Part shown: positions 32,787 through 43,877 of the stretch, piece after piece
Layout: every line of letters starts with the position of its first letter
Position numbering within the stretch: the first letter of the stretch is position 1
DNA from: Gliomastix tumulicola
Lineage: Eukaryota; Ascomycota; Sordariomycetes; Hypocreales; Bionectriaceae
DNA length: 64,000 nt
Assembly: GCA_001599755.1 (NCBI GenBank)
Contig: BCHX01000002.1
Location: 4,756,330 to 4,820,329 of the forward strand
Direction of reading: 5' to 3'
The notes under the pieces: model-generated
The model's database searches: none
What the model was told of the DNA's origin: nothing
The model's input: only the letters and a program-made list of their open reading frames with translations
Made by a program: the position numbers and the translations under genes

Positions 32787-34242
32787 ATGAGTCAGCTCGA
32801 CGCCATCCTCGAGCAATTCGTTGCTCAAGGCGACGATACGAAGGACAAGCTGCTCGGGGCCTCGTTTGTCGTCAGCAAGAAGGACGGTCAGTCAGCACTC
32901 ACTGTGCTACCGACTCTGAAGATGCGTTCAATCTTTTGCACTTACTGATCATACACAGGCGTCGTATACTCCGGTTCTGCGGGCCGCCTCCATCCCGATG
33001 TTGACTCGCCGCGGTTCTCGTCCAACTCCTTCACATGGGTCGCGTCTCTCACCAAGATCATCACTTCCACATGCCTCATGCAGCTCGTTGAGCGAGGGCT
33101 CATAGGCCTGGATGATGACGCTCGGCCTCACGTCCCCGAGCTCGCTGCGATGCAGATTCTGAGGGGGTTCGACGCCGACGAGAAGCCTATTCTCGAGGGC
33201 AACAAGACACCCATCACTCTCCGGTAGGCTGCTACGAGTCAAGATGGCATTTTGATAAGGTGGATGACTTTGCTGATCCCAGGGTTGTTCATCCAGGATG
33301 CTCCTCACCCACACCGTCGGGCTCGGCTACGATCTCGCCGATGCAGACCTGATGAAATGGTCCAACTTCGTCGGCCGCAAGGATACCAACCTCGACTGGT
33401 CCAAGGCCGGCTTCAGCACGCCGCTCAAATTCACACCCGCCGAAGGCTGGTACTACGGGTCGGCGATGGACTGGGCGGCCATACTGCTCGAGAAGATCAC
33501 AGGACTGACCATCGGAGAGTACATGAAAGCCAACGTCTTTGACCCCCTCGGCATGAAAGACACCACGTTCTGGCCCAGCGCGAGTGTAGCAGACAGGACC
33601 GTGACGTGCACATATAGGCAGGAGGACGGCACTCTGCTACCGGGTGCCCTCCCCGTGCCGGAGAGACACGAGATCGAGAGCGGCGGCGCGGGGCTCTTCA
33701 GCACGGCCGACGACTACAGCACTTTCTTCCAGGGCCTGCTGTCGGGCAAGCTCGTCAGCGAGACTACGCTCACGGCGATGTTCTGGCCGCAGCTATACGG
33801 CGAGCAGCAGAAGTCCCTGAACGCCATCGTGTACGCGTCGGCGGCGTCGGTCATGGCGTTCGTCCCTGGGTTTCCCGTCAACTTGCCGATCGACTATGGG
33901 TTTGGGGGTCTCGTGAATCTGCGAGACCTACCGGGGAAGAGGCGGAAGGACAGCATGACGTGGAGCGGCATGGCCAACAGTCGCTGGGTAAGGGACCTAT
34001 CCATTCTGCAATCGACCTTACGGCCATCATGATCCGGTTACTGACTTTATCTTTCTTCACAGTGGATTGATCGTGAGAAGGGCATTGCGGCAGTCTTGAT
34101 TGCCAATGTGTTGCCTCATGGCGACCCGGTTGTAGCGAAGCTCTACAACGCACTCGAGAAAGCCGTCTATGCTCCGTCGGGATCAGTGCTGAACGCTCCA
34201 GTGAAGAAGGACATCGAGAAGAAGCAAGGATGGGGAGAATGA
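32787..34242 (+). CDS. Serine beta-lactamase-like hydrolase/transesterase
   Basis: Four exons, 32787-32886, 32959-33223, 33297-33987 and 34063-34242, encode 411 aa. Beta-lactamase/transpeptidase fold: the SxxK motif SLTK puts the nucleophile at S63 with K66, LLTHTVGL follows splice junction 2, and YYGSA near 174-178 matches the second (Y-x-S/N) element. A third G-rich element (SGMA) lies near the end of exon 3. No signal peptide. Fungal members of this family include LovD-like acyltransferases and class C-type esterases, so it more likely acts on an ester or thioester than on an antibiotic. It ends 111 bp from the convergent BTB gene. Confidence 0.85.
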
Positions 34243-34353
34243 AATGCTATTATTCAGATGTTGTGACTATTAGAGATACAACGCTGGACGAACTTCATTT
34301 CCAAAATTGCCTATCATTTCCAGTCATGTTCGAGTCTCAGTTCGTGACGTGTA

Positions 34354-35595
34354 TCAGCTGGTGATGCCGTACTTGCTGTGCACCTCCATCAGTTCCTGGA
34401 GTGATTCAGTCTCAACCCGGTCACTCCAGAGGTCCGTCCCAGTAGCAGAGTATGAGGTCTCCTCAGCGGCCGAGCTCTGCCCGGCCTGCCTCTCAAGTAG
34501 CTTTCTCTCTTTCCGCCGCTGGTTCCTCTTGTGATTCTTCTCCCTCCTCCGTTCCGCGATTTCTGACTCATAAAGACTGCGATCCAGACCAAATGAGACG
34601 GACTGCGCTGACTCGGAGTGCCCGTTTGCTTCGGATGTCACGCCAGCGGAGGCAGAAACTGAAGTTGCCTTATCCCCTTCAGTTTCACCATCATCCTCGG
34701 CACAGGTGACGAAAGTTGGCGAGGTAGCCCGGTCTGCCCTCGACGGAAGGGCATCCGCATCGGTGGCTGGGAAGGAAACGAACGTCTGGGCGATGGTCTC
34801 TGCAACGGTCGCGTTGTCATTCGGAAAAGAGACGAATGTGGGTGAGTTGGCTCGCTGTGTGTTGGTCTTTTCCCTAAACAGTTCGATCATGGAGTTGAGG
34901 AGGACGTTGGTCAACGGCATCGGCTTGCTCGGATCGTGCGCGCCCTCGCCGATCGGCGCCTCGGGAGGATCCTCCATCAGCTCGGCGATGAGGGACTTGA
35001 GATACCCCTGAAGCCATGTGTCCACCGTATTGCGGGAGTTGAGGGCATCTAGGACAGTGGTGAGGGTCTTCTGGACGTCCATCCTCGCGCCTAGCCGCTT
35101 GATCTCCTCCTTGGCGAGGTTCTCGAGCGGCTCGACCTCATACACCTGTGACATGGTGTACACCTGCAGACTCGTCCTCAGCTCCTGAGCGAGCGCCTGC
35201 GACGGAGACGTAGCCTCCGGCCTGAGGCACTGGTACGCATCTGCACAGAGGAAGTGGGCGAGGACGTGTGCCGTGGCCTCGGGATATCCCGTCAGTGTGA
35301 TCTTGTAGCCGCCCCGGTCCTCATCTAGCGAGCATATCTCGGCTAGCCTTGGGTATCTGAGGACGAAGAGATGGGGGATATTGAGCCCGACACCGTCCTG
35401 GCAGTAGATTGTGAGTGTTGATGTGATGGCATACGGTCTGTTGTCGTGCGTGTGAGCGAGCGCGTGCCACGTCGGCGTAGTGGCGGTGAGTCAGGGGAGC
35501 GGGAAGAGTTCTCACGATGCTGAGGGTCTCGGGTCTGCGAGATCGATGACTGTGGCCTTGGAGGCTCTCTTATTGTGCCTTGATCTTGACCGCAT
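34354..35595 (-). CDS. BTB/POZ domain protein
   Basis: Two exons on the minus strand, 35595-35516 and 35437-34354, give 387 aa. The 78-nt intron (GTGAGA to ACAACAG, with a CTGAC branch) joins a short Arg/Lys-rich leader to a BTB fold at about residues 30-120: a TSTLTIYC strand, NIPHLFVLRYP (the HK..L..RSP-like region), then GYKITLTGYPEATAHVLAHFLCADAYQ. BTB domains mediate dimerisation or Cullin-3 binding. The C-terminal half is low complexity, with three TFVSF/TFVTC motifs (about residues 227, 245 and 268) and a basic Arg/Lys stretch near 325. Fungal BTB proteins of this sort have no assigned function. The exon 1 assignment is an inference from splice signals. Confidence 0.75.
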
Positions 35596-36270
35596 GATGT
35601 TGACTGAGAAATGGGCGGACTGAGAAGTGTGTGTGAAGGTGTGTCAACGGGAAGCGTTGTGGTTGAGAGGCGTGTCATGAAATCCATGGAATTAAAAAAA
35701 AAAAAAAGAGAAAAACCCTGATCCACGTTGCAGATCTCAGATGGAGTCTTAGGCGGCTGACATAATGGCTTTAGGCCTGGACCCCCCTGAAAGCTGCATG
35801 AGCAAGCCCTAGCTCTTTGAGCCCAACGGGACCAGGGCCACCGCATCTACCTCCTCACATCCCGACTTTACCCTCCTCGCGTGTCTGCAGTGCAACCCGA
35901 TTTCCGCTGCACCCTTCCGATACTCGCCATCTTATCTCCCTACAGTTTCTTTCGCCTCCTTTGCCTATCGTTTGCTCCGGTCCTCGATCCTCTTGTTGTC
36001 GATCTGGCCCCAATGCTGACCCGACGCGTTACGGGTGGAGGCGGGCCAAGCCGCGCCACGACATGAACCGCTCCTCAAGAACAGCTCGCGTTTTCTGCAC
36101 GTGTTGGCTTCTGACAGGCTTGTCTGGATGTTGACTTGAGAGAGGTGGATAAAAACCGGCGGGGCTCAATGATCGGTTCCCGAGAGGGACTGTTCTTGTT
36201 GCCTCTGTCGACAGTTACTTGGACTTGGGCTGTGGGACTTTCTCTTCTGATTATTCAGGTTGGAGAGAAA
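35596..36270. other. Spacer between BTB and SET genes
   Basis: No gene seen. An A-run lies near 35694-35707. Confidence 0.45.
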
Positions 36271-37743
36271 CTACTCCAGTGCCTCTAGAAACCTGCGTAA
36301 CTCTCCAGCATTGCGACTATCAGCTCCACGAAGGTATGAAGTCACCTCAAGCGCTTTCTCCCCAAACCTCTTGGCCATGCCGACGTCTCCCATCCTGAGG
36401 TGAAACTCTGCCAATTCCTCGTAGTGGTCGAGGTAGAGTGGCGTCAGGGAGTAGTCAAGAATGCCCGGCGTTAGGACCTCGGCTTCGGAGAGCTTCTCGA
36501 CTGCCTGAGAGGCGTATCGCGCGGCATCAGCCCAGCGCCGTCGCCTTCGCGCCATGTCGATGGCTTCGCGCAACGCTGCCATCTCCATCCGATGCCGGTC
36601 GGATACCGCTCGCTCAGACTCCGGGGCGTTGCAGAGGGAGCAGCTGCAGGTGAATCCATAGTCGGACTCAAGGTACTGCTGGCGCTCCTTGTACGGCATG
36701 GCATGGGGAGCGTCTGGGTTGGCATCTTAACTTTTGCAGCTCTCACGGGGGTAGGGGCTTTGAGCAGACTCACAGTTGATGTAGATTTCTTCTCCCGGTT
36801 CAATATCACGGAATGCGACCACCTCCATTAGCAATCGACGCGGCGACACGCGGTAGAAAGCACTGAGGGCTATTAGTTTCGTACATAAACATCAAGGGGT
36901 GTGGCACCGACTCACTTTGGAACACAGGCATGATTGATTCTCTTCGCGTCTTCGTCAGCATCACATGAAATTTTACTCCCTGATTGGCTCAAGATATCTT
37001 ACTGCGAACTCGGTAAATAAGCCAACGTGAGGAGCTCCAGCACCCAACCACAAGCCGCAAATGTTGGTCTTGAATAAGTCAGAGAGCGGAAGATCTGGGA
37101 CTAGATTGGCTTTGGATAATCCGAGGACTCTCTTTCTGGCATCGTCGGGTAATTGATTGAGTGCGCTTTCCAGAAGGGATTCCTGAGTCTTTGTCCAATC
37201 TAGCCCGATCAGACTCCACGTCACGAGGATAGACGGGTGGTCCAACAGGAGGGTTTCGTTTCGTTTAATGCGGCGAAGAGCAATAACACCCTTGCCCTTG
37301 CCTGGCAAGTTCCGTACTTCATACGCCGGTATGCCGGTTTCGGGGTCTAGTACAGGCCCCGGCACGATGTCACCAGGAGGAGACGAGCTGTGGGAGTCAT
37401 ATTGATCTCTCTCATCTAGCACCCCCTGATGCAATAGGTCGGATACCACCTCGGACGTAGTGACGAGACTAAGGCCATGGACATCGCGGAAGGAAGGATG
37501 AGAGAAGACGCAGGGAGTCTGGTGAGTAGGAATACTGGATCTGGCGGCGATCTTGGGTCGCCAATTCGTGCAGGTAGGTTGCCAGTTCCAAAGACCAGTC
37601 CGGCTTGGGCAGAATTTGTCAGATGTGAGAACAGCAAGGCATTGACCCCAAGTTTCTGGCTCGGGAGCAAAGTACTCATCATTATAGCCTGTCGTCACGC
37701 TGGAGAGTAGGCTCCATGTGACGAGGCAAAGTATGAGCCACAT
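36271..37743 (-). CDS. SET-domain protein with N-terminal signal peptide
   Basis: Four exons on the minus strand, 37743-37003, 36941-36916, 36862-36774 and 36713-36271, give 432 aa. Exon 2 is only 26 nt but encodes RINHACVP, the NHxC SAM-binding core of SET (N250, H251); it uses an AAG acceptor. The SET core continues with GEEIYINY and a post-SET CSCSLC cysteine cluster. The C-terminal part is helical and TPR-like. Residues 1-24 form a good signal peptide from the first ATG; an upstream in-frame TTG is not a start. Related fungal proteins are annotated SET domain-containing protein 5. Substrate is unknown, and a secretory SET protein would not be a histone methyltransferase. Confidence 0.8.
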
Positions 37744-38352
37744 TGGTATGGGTGGATTTCTGGAGGCTGTCAATGCCAACTGTTCATGTTGGTGTAGAGT
37801 TTAAGAAGGCTTTTGGAATGTCCAGCAGACATATATGAGGGGACGACAGGGATTAAATACCGCGATGCTCCCAGAATAGATTTCCGTGCAAGCGAGGATG
37901 CGTGTGGAACTTGGCATATGCAACCAAGGGGCGTTTTGAGGACGGCCAAGCGGCCCGTCTTGACGTGTAACCATTTTGTCAAGCAGCCTCATTAATCGCT
38001 TATTCTTTAGGGTCGCTTTTCATGCGATATCACGCTATCTAAGACTTTATGTATTCACGTAGAAGAACAGGTTCCTTACGTCGCGGTAAGTCATTAACTT
38101 GACGCTTAATCAAGACACGTCACAAGTTGTTCCGAACAGCAGAGTACAAGGTAGGTGTCAATGTTCTGAATTGGTCTCTCCCCTCAGGTGCTCGGAATGT
38201 GAAAGAAGAAGAATCTACTCGTAGAAATGAAAGACTTGATGAAGTGATTGAACAGCGACTCAACACAGTATACCGCCAGCAGCGGAACAGCCAGGCGCGT
38301 CCCACAAGAGGTCATGTAGGGCTCCAGAACGGTGTCCAGGAGAATGAGTCCC
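37744..38352. other. Spacer between the SET and small secreted protein genes
   Basis: No supported gene. Short frames here carry no motif. Confidence 0.4.
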
Positions 38353-39185
38353 CTAGATCCGTCCGGTGTAGTTGTCAATCCACCAGTTGACAATCCTGCT
38401 CCCGAAGGACGGCTGGCACTGAGTCTTATAGCAAGCGGTGCCGACCACATTGCATTCCGTCTGGCCGCGGGCGCGCACCCGCCACCCGCCGTGGTTCTGC
38501 TGGTAGCGATCCCGGGCCGTATGGGTGATGCTCCCGACGTCGCGGCAGCCGATGTAGCCCACGACGCCTTGACCGAGCGAGCTCGTGAGCTCGGCCGTGA
38601 AGCGCATGTTGTACCCGCTGTTGCTGCCGGCGACGATGAGGTTGTTGCGTTGTTGGATAAGGAACCAGGATCCCTTGCAGTTGCTGTTGCCCCAGTTGAT
38701 GATGGCGTTGGCGCCACCCGTGAAGGGCGCGTGCGGTCCCGTGTCGCCGACGTACTTGGTGTTGAAGCACTCCTTGTTGCGTCGGTTGGAGTTCCACTGG
38801 TTGGTCCCGATCCTGTATGACTGGCGCTTCGTGAGATCGACACTCGAGTCATCGGCATCCAAGTCCTCTTCGTCGTCATGCTCGATGAAGCTGTTGTCTA
38901 CCCAGATGGTGATGTGGTCTCCGTCGTCACGCTTGATCATGGAGTGCCTGTACACTATGAGATGTTAGTTCTGTGTCATTATAGGAGTAAGGCTGACTCA
39001 CTCTGGCTGAGGTCGACGTTATCACGCTCCGCCAACTCAATATCACGGGGGGTGATGACGGCATCCCGCTTGAAGACGTGGACGTCGCCGTCGGCCAGAT
39101 TATCCAGGAAGCCTTCGTCGATGTCAGGCGAGGAAGACGCCAGAGTAGCAGCCAAGAAGGCGGGGAGGAGAGAAGTGAAACGCAT
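38353..39185 (-). CDS. Small secreted Cys-containing protein with KR processing sites
   Basis: Two exons on the minus strand, 39185-39002 and 38954-38353, encode 261 aa. The 47-nt intron has an ACTAAC branch site and a TAG acceptor. A signal peptide (residues 1-18) and an acidic propeptide with several dibasic Lys-Arg sites (FKRD, IKRDD, TKRQ) suggest Kex2-type maturation. The mature C-terminal domain of about 150 residues has five Cys and several Trp. Its segments INWGNSNCKGSW, GYIGCRDV and RARGQTEC loosely recall the Hce2/Ecp2 effector fold, which is an inference from motif order, not a firm match. It could be an apoplastic effector or a competition protein; function is unassigned. Confidence 0.7.
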
Positions 39186-41432
39186 ATTGACTATTTCTTT
39201 TTCCGAGATGAGAGAGAGGTGAGGAGAGTGGTGGTGGATGCAAAGAGTAGGTCTGGAATGAGGATGAGGTCGTCTTATTTGTACTTGAAGCCCATACGGG
39301 AGTATTGTGAGCAGCTGGGCTTAGAGCTTACGACAGCGCGGTGAAATGATGTTCATCTCGGTCACTCAAGATGCAGCCAAGAGTTGCCCTGCATCAGACA
39401 TCGCCGCCTGCGAATGTGACTACATCTGTAGGGATGTGGAAATTGTTGCCCGACACCGCGGTACGCAGCCGCGCCAGCTGTAAGTTGGGAGATAATTGCG
39501 TCTAAGACTCGACAAATCCAGGGTCCATCATTTGCCAGCTACGCACGCACTCCAGGGGACGGACCCCAAGTCAATGCAACCCCAACGACCAATATTGGAT
39601 GAGGCACTACTTGGCACTCTATTCTGGACGCCTCCTTGGGACCAAAGAGGTTAAGAGACAAGCTGTAAAGTCAAGACGGGCCATAAACGGAATCCAGATG
39701 CCTTGTTCCTCATACCACTCTTGCATACTCCCCATGAAGCTCTCTGTTGCTGCGCCTGACTGTGCCATAGCCAAGACCAATGGACTAGCATCTAGACTGC
39801 GTGAATGTTTTCCATTGCACGCTCTTCTGATTCCCCCACGAAGCTCCCCATGGGTGTGCCTAGCTGTGCCATGGCCAAGACCAGTGGACCAGCATCTAGA
39901 CTGTCTTGACTATGAAAATGCAGTAACAGCGGTGGCGTCCATAGAATTTTAGGCGTCTTTGAGTCGCCAAGAAATGATTGAACTTTGGTCATGCGCTCCG
40001 CAATCTGAGCGTTGTCATGTCATGGATTGAGAGTGAACAATTGGCTGCGGAGACGTAGGCGGCGCAGCGGCTTGGCTCTCATTACGAGGACGGTGATGAT
40101 GCCCGAGATAATCGGCACCATGCGCATTGTCTGGGGCTATTATTTGGATTGGAGGATACTAACCAAATCAACAGGCAATGGAAAGACCGATGAGTGAGTT
40201 GCCGCGTGTGCTTTAAGAGTCTGCGAAGTTCAAAATTCATCTAACACCAAAGCTCCGACGATGTAGTTGCTACCTAGCCAAGAGACTACCGCTGCTTGGA
40301 CCCCTTCTCCCCCCTCCATTTACCCTCCCCCGCTAATTGCCTCTTGGCAAATTTTACTTGGAGTCGGCTCGATGTGCTTTCGTCACTCATGAGACCGGAG
40401 CACGAGCCCGAAGTTCCGGTCCGATGGGCCGACTGAGTGGTGTGCTTCGCCTTCACGCTTGTCAGACCACTGATGGACGCCCGACTGGAGGTTAGTACAC
40501 GGTTCGACTGGTCTATCGTAGGAATAATGTTTCCTGCGCGAACATGCGCTTTGCCACTCTCACCTCAGGGATAATTTAGCCTAAGTCTTGCGTCCAAGAT
40601 TGTTTCATGAGACGCTAAGGTTGGAAGTGGCTAAGTCGTGCCTGAGGCATACAGGCTACCAGATCCAGATGTCTAGACGTTTTCTTTCCGTGTTGAATCC
40701 ATTCGTTTTTCATTGACCCAGCTCATTGCCCGAGCAGCGCGGCTGTGCCAATGCAAAGGCGACCGCCGAGATGTATCTGCTGAAGAATCGCAACTAGAAA
40801 AGGCCATTCTTGATAGCCTGCACCAGTATGATGTCTAGCCTCCTTCTCCTCCTCAGAGTATAATGTATTGACTTCTGCAATCTGTCGCCTGATCATCGGC
40901 GCGCGTCTGTGCTTTCGGAGCTCAGGTACGATCAGATCATGCGGGGTGACCAAGCTAACTATGGGCGACTTCCTTGCGTCGCTTGTCGGTATCAGCCTTG
41001 TCATTCCTTCTAACTGTCTCGCAAAATATTGCAGATCGGGGGTAGTACCTCATTCAACGGAACGTAGGCGCACTCGGTCCAAGATACTACCAGAGGGAGG
41101 AGGATGGGGATGGTCACTGGGTTTTATAGGAGCGAGAGGGGGTTGGCGGCAGACACGTCAAGAACTCCGACACACTTTCTCATGAATCACCCCTTGTACC
41201 CAGAAATGAAAATAGTTGATCCATATGATGCTATCGGGGTTGTATCATGATGAAAATCCGCTCCAGAACCCACCAGCTCAGAAACCGGAAACGACAGAAG
41301 CAGCTGCGGGCGGGGTTTGCCAAGATGTCATCTGATATCTGCCCAGATCTGACACCTCCTCAATCTCATCCTGCATCTCAAGCGCAACCGCAGTTCGGGA
41401 TCAACCCCCAGCCCACGTGCCCATAGCCGACC
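39186..41432. other. Gene-free region with decayed tandem duplication
   Basis: 2.2 kb without a supported gene. It contains a 104-bp-period tandem duplication at about 39734-39903. A 93-residue minus-strand frame at 40723-41004 can be extended upstream by about 15 codons but has no recognisable domain; it may be a remnant. Confidence 0.55.
39734..39903. repeat. Imperfect tandem duplication, 104-bp period
   Basis: Windows 39734-39799 and 39838-39903 match at 54 of 66 positions with no gap. Ten of the twelve differences are transitions. Weaker similarity continues upstream of both copies. Confidence 0.8.
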
Positions 41433-43574
41433 ATGGGAAATGGGTATTATGACGACGGCGACGACAACATAGGGACAGGCTCTATACGACTAGCCGGGAT
41501 CTTCCTGCAGCGAGTGCAGGATGCAGACGGCCAGGACTGTCTAGTTCCGTGCTTGATCGCGCGCAAATTCGCGGTGCAGAGCCCCCCCGTCTACTATGCC
41601 CTCTCTTACACATGGGGTCCTCCCGTCATGGGATCAGAAGAGTATCCAAGAGACAAGCGGGACTCGATCCGACTCAACGACAGACCCTTCGCTGTCTCAC
41701 GGAATCTGTACGATGCGCTGCTCCAGCTCCACGAGTCGTATCCAGGCGTGCTGTTCTGGATCGACGCCATCTGCATCAATCAGGAGAACCGAGCCGAGCG
41801 CGAGGCTCAAGTCGCCATCATGGACCAGATCTATCGCCGTGCGGACAAGGTCATCATCTGGCTCGGCCAGAGCAAGCCCGGCATCCAGAAGGGCGTCGAC
41901 CTCGTCAAGCTCTACGCACGGGTAGGTCTGCCCCATCTTCTGCGGTTCGTCGAGTCGAAGACTTTTGCCATCGGAACAGACCTGGACAAGCCCGGGTCCC
42001 TCGACGACTATGATCTGCCGCCGCTGTCGCGAGAGGATGCCACCGCGCTCCTGGGCTTCTACCGGTCTCGTTGGTTCCACCGTATTTGGATTCTCCAGGA
42101 AGTCGCGCTCGCGAAGGAGGCGCGGGTGCACTGGGGCAAGATCTCGGTCTCGTGGGACGAAGTAGGCCTTGCCGCCGTGTTCCTCCAGATCAGCACCATC
42201 GCAGGCGCCATCACGGTTGATTTCATCGGCAACAGCTTCGACATCCGGACGATGGACGACATCGGCGAGGGCTTCCTCGCCGCCATGCGGATCCATATCG
42301 TCCGTGAGTTCTGCCACACGAGCAAGGGCCTCCTCGAGGGTCCGCTCAGAGACGTGGAGATTGCGCCCGGTGTAACGGGGAAGGGCGGGGGCGACTGGCT
42401 CTTCAAGCTGATCCTCTGGACGAGGGTGACCTTCCAGGCGAGCGACAAGAAGGATGGCCTGTACGGATTCCTGGGCATTCTGAATCACCTCATCGGCAGC
42501 GAGCGCATACCGACGCGGCTGATGCCGGACTATGCGAGTCGGACGGCCGAGATTATGCACAGAGTGGCCGTGGAGATGATGGAGGCCTCAGGGTCTCTTC
42601 ACCTGCTGGGTTTGGTGTGCGATCCAACTCTGCGAGAAGTCCCAGAAGCGCCATCGTGGGTTCCCGATCTCTCGCCTCATAAAGCTGCCCATCCTATCCT
42701 GGGGCCGTGCCACAGAGACTTGGTGGCTGGCGACTCTCTGTTCCATGCGTCGACGATTTCGGTTGATGACCGCCGGCCGGAGGAAAGATCATTCTTCATC
42801 GAGGCGGATAAGCTGCACGTTCGTGGCCAGAAAGTCGGAGCGATAGGCCAAAAAGGCGAAGACCTGGATGAAATGTTCAGCGGCCGCTTCGAAGGCTGGG
42901 CTAACCTGATGCTTTCGATGTCGCCTATGTATGAGCACACGGGCCAGACGAGAGGAGACGCGTTCCGCCGAACCATTATCATGGACCAAGAGATCACCAG
43001 AAACCACCGCCCGGCCTCGATCGAGACGGCCCAGCAACTTACGGAGGTCCTCGTTTTCCCTATTTTCGCTTCATTTGAGCGGCTCCTCGAGGAAGGCCAC
43101 TTTTCCGATGTTGAGGCCTTCCTCCATTGGTACGATGCCGTGTTCCAGGCTGCGGGTGTAGTCGAGGACTGCCCGCTGCCGACGAGGGAGGTTGTCAGGG
43201 ACTATTGCACTCGAAATGTGCCTCCTGCATCTAGCGGGCGAGAAGAGGAATCATCAGATGCGCCTAGGAGGGATCTGAGGCAGTGGCGGGCCAGTTTCCT
43301 CACGCTCATGTCAGCCTATTGTATCCTCCTTGTGGAGAGCCTGGGATACCGTCGCCCATTTGCTGCTGAGGGTGGCTATATCGGTTTGGGCCACACGTCG
43401 ATAGTCGAGGGAGATGAGGTTTGGATTTTGTCTGGGTGTCCGACGCCGATGGTGTTGAGGAAGACTTCCGACGGGAAGCTGTACAATGTCATTGGGGAGG
43501 CGTATGTTCATGGCATCATGCATGGGGAGTATGTGCGCAAGGGTTCACCGTGGGAAGACATATGCTTGGTGTGA
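41433..43574 (+). CDS. HET-domain (heterokaryon incompatibility) protein
   Basis: Intronless, 713 aa from ATG 41433. The HET signature is at the N-terminus in the right order: YYALSYTWG (residues 54-62), RNLYDALLQL (90-99), then FWIDAICINQEN (108-119) and IWLGQ. The remaining 550 residues have no recognised partner domain: no ankyrin, WD40 or NACHT motif. HET proteins cause or relay programmed cell death when incompatible nuclei share a cytoplasm. Domain-only members with a unique C-terminus like this are abundant in filamentous ascomycetes, and most are unassigned. The gene sits beside the amino acid permease on the same strand. Confidence 0.9.
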   Translation: MGNGYYDDGDDNIGTGSIRLAGIFLQRVQDADGQDCLVPCLIARKFAVQSPPVYYALSYTWGPPVMGSEEYPRDKRDSIRLNDRPFAVSRNLYDALLQLHESYPGVLFWIDAICINQENRAEREAQVAIMDQIYRRADKVIIWLGQSKPGIQKGVDLVKLYARVGLPHLLRFVESKTFAIGTDLDKPGSLDDYDLPPLSREDATALLGFYRSRWFHRIWILQEVALAKEARVHWGKISVSWDEVGLAAVFLQISTIAGAITVDFIGNSFDIRTMDDIGEGFLAAMRIHIVREFCHTSKGLLEGPLRDVEIAPGVTGKGGGDWLFKLILWTRVTFQASDKKDGLYGFLGILNHLIGSERIPTRLMPDYASRTAEIMHRVAVEMMEASGSLHLLGLVCDPTLREVPEAPSWVPDLSPHKAAHPILGPCHRDLVAGDSLFHASTISVDDRRPEERSFFIEADKLHVRGQKVGAIGQKGEDLDEMFSGRFEGWANLMLSMSPMYEHTGQTRGDAFRRTIIMDQEITRNHRPASIETAQQLTEVLVFPIFASFERLLEEGHFSDVEAFLHWYDAVFQAAGVVEDCPLPTREVVRDYCTRNVPPASSGREEESSDAPRRDLRQWRASFLTLMSAYCILLVESLGYRRPFAAEGGYIGLGHTSIVEGDEVWILSGCPTPMVLRKTSDGKLYNVIGEAYVHGIMHGEYVRKGSPWEDICLV

Positions 43575-43877
43575 CTGGATTGAGTTGGCGAGAAGTCGTA
43601 GAAATACACCTAATCTTTTTTTCTGAGTTGCTTGTCTGGAATATCCCTGCTTTTACTGCAAGGTGCATGCATGTACAATGGTGGTCAAGGTGTAGGGTAT
43701 CCAAAAGTACCTTGCTATGGTGTGACCGCACGTGACGACATCTCCCTGGTCAGCTCCGATGTCGTGATCTGATACCATCTCCTCTCACAACATTCCTCCT
43801 CCCTTCTTCAACCTTCGGAACATCCGGGAAATCCTGACGGACGCCATTTCACCCCGATCAGACTCAATTCAGAAACC
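43575..43877. other. Spacer between HET and permease genes
   Basis: No gene; permease promoter. Confidence 0.4.

Noticed and set aside
40723..41004. 93-residue minus-strand frame, possible gene remnant
   Set aside because: No recognisable domain. Upstream in-frame stop without a convincing splice site.
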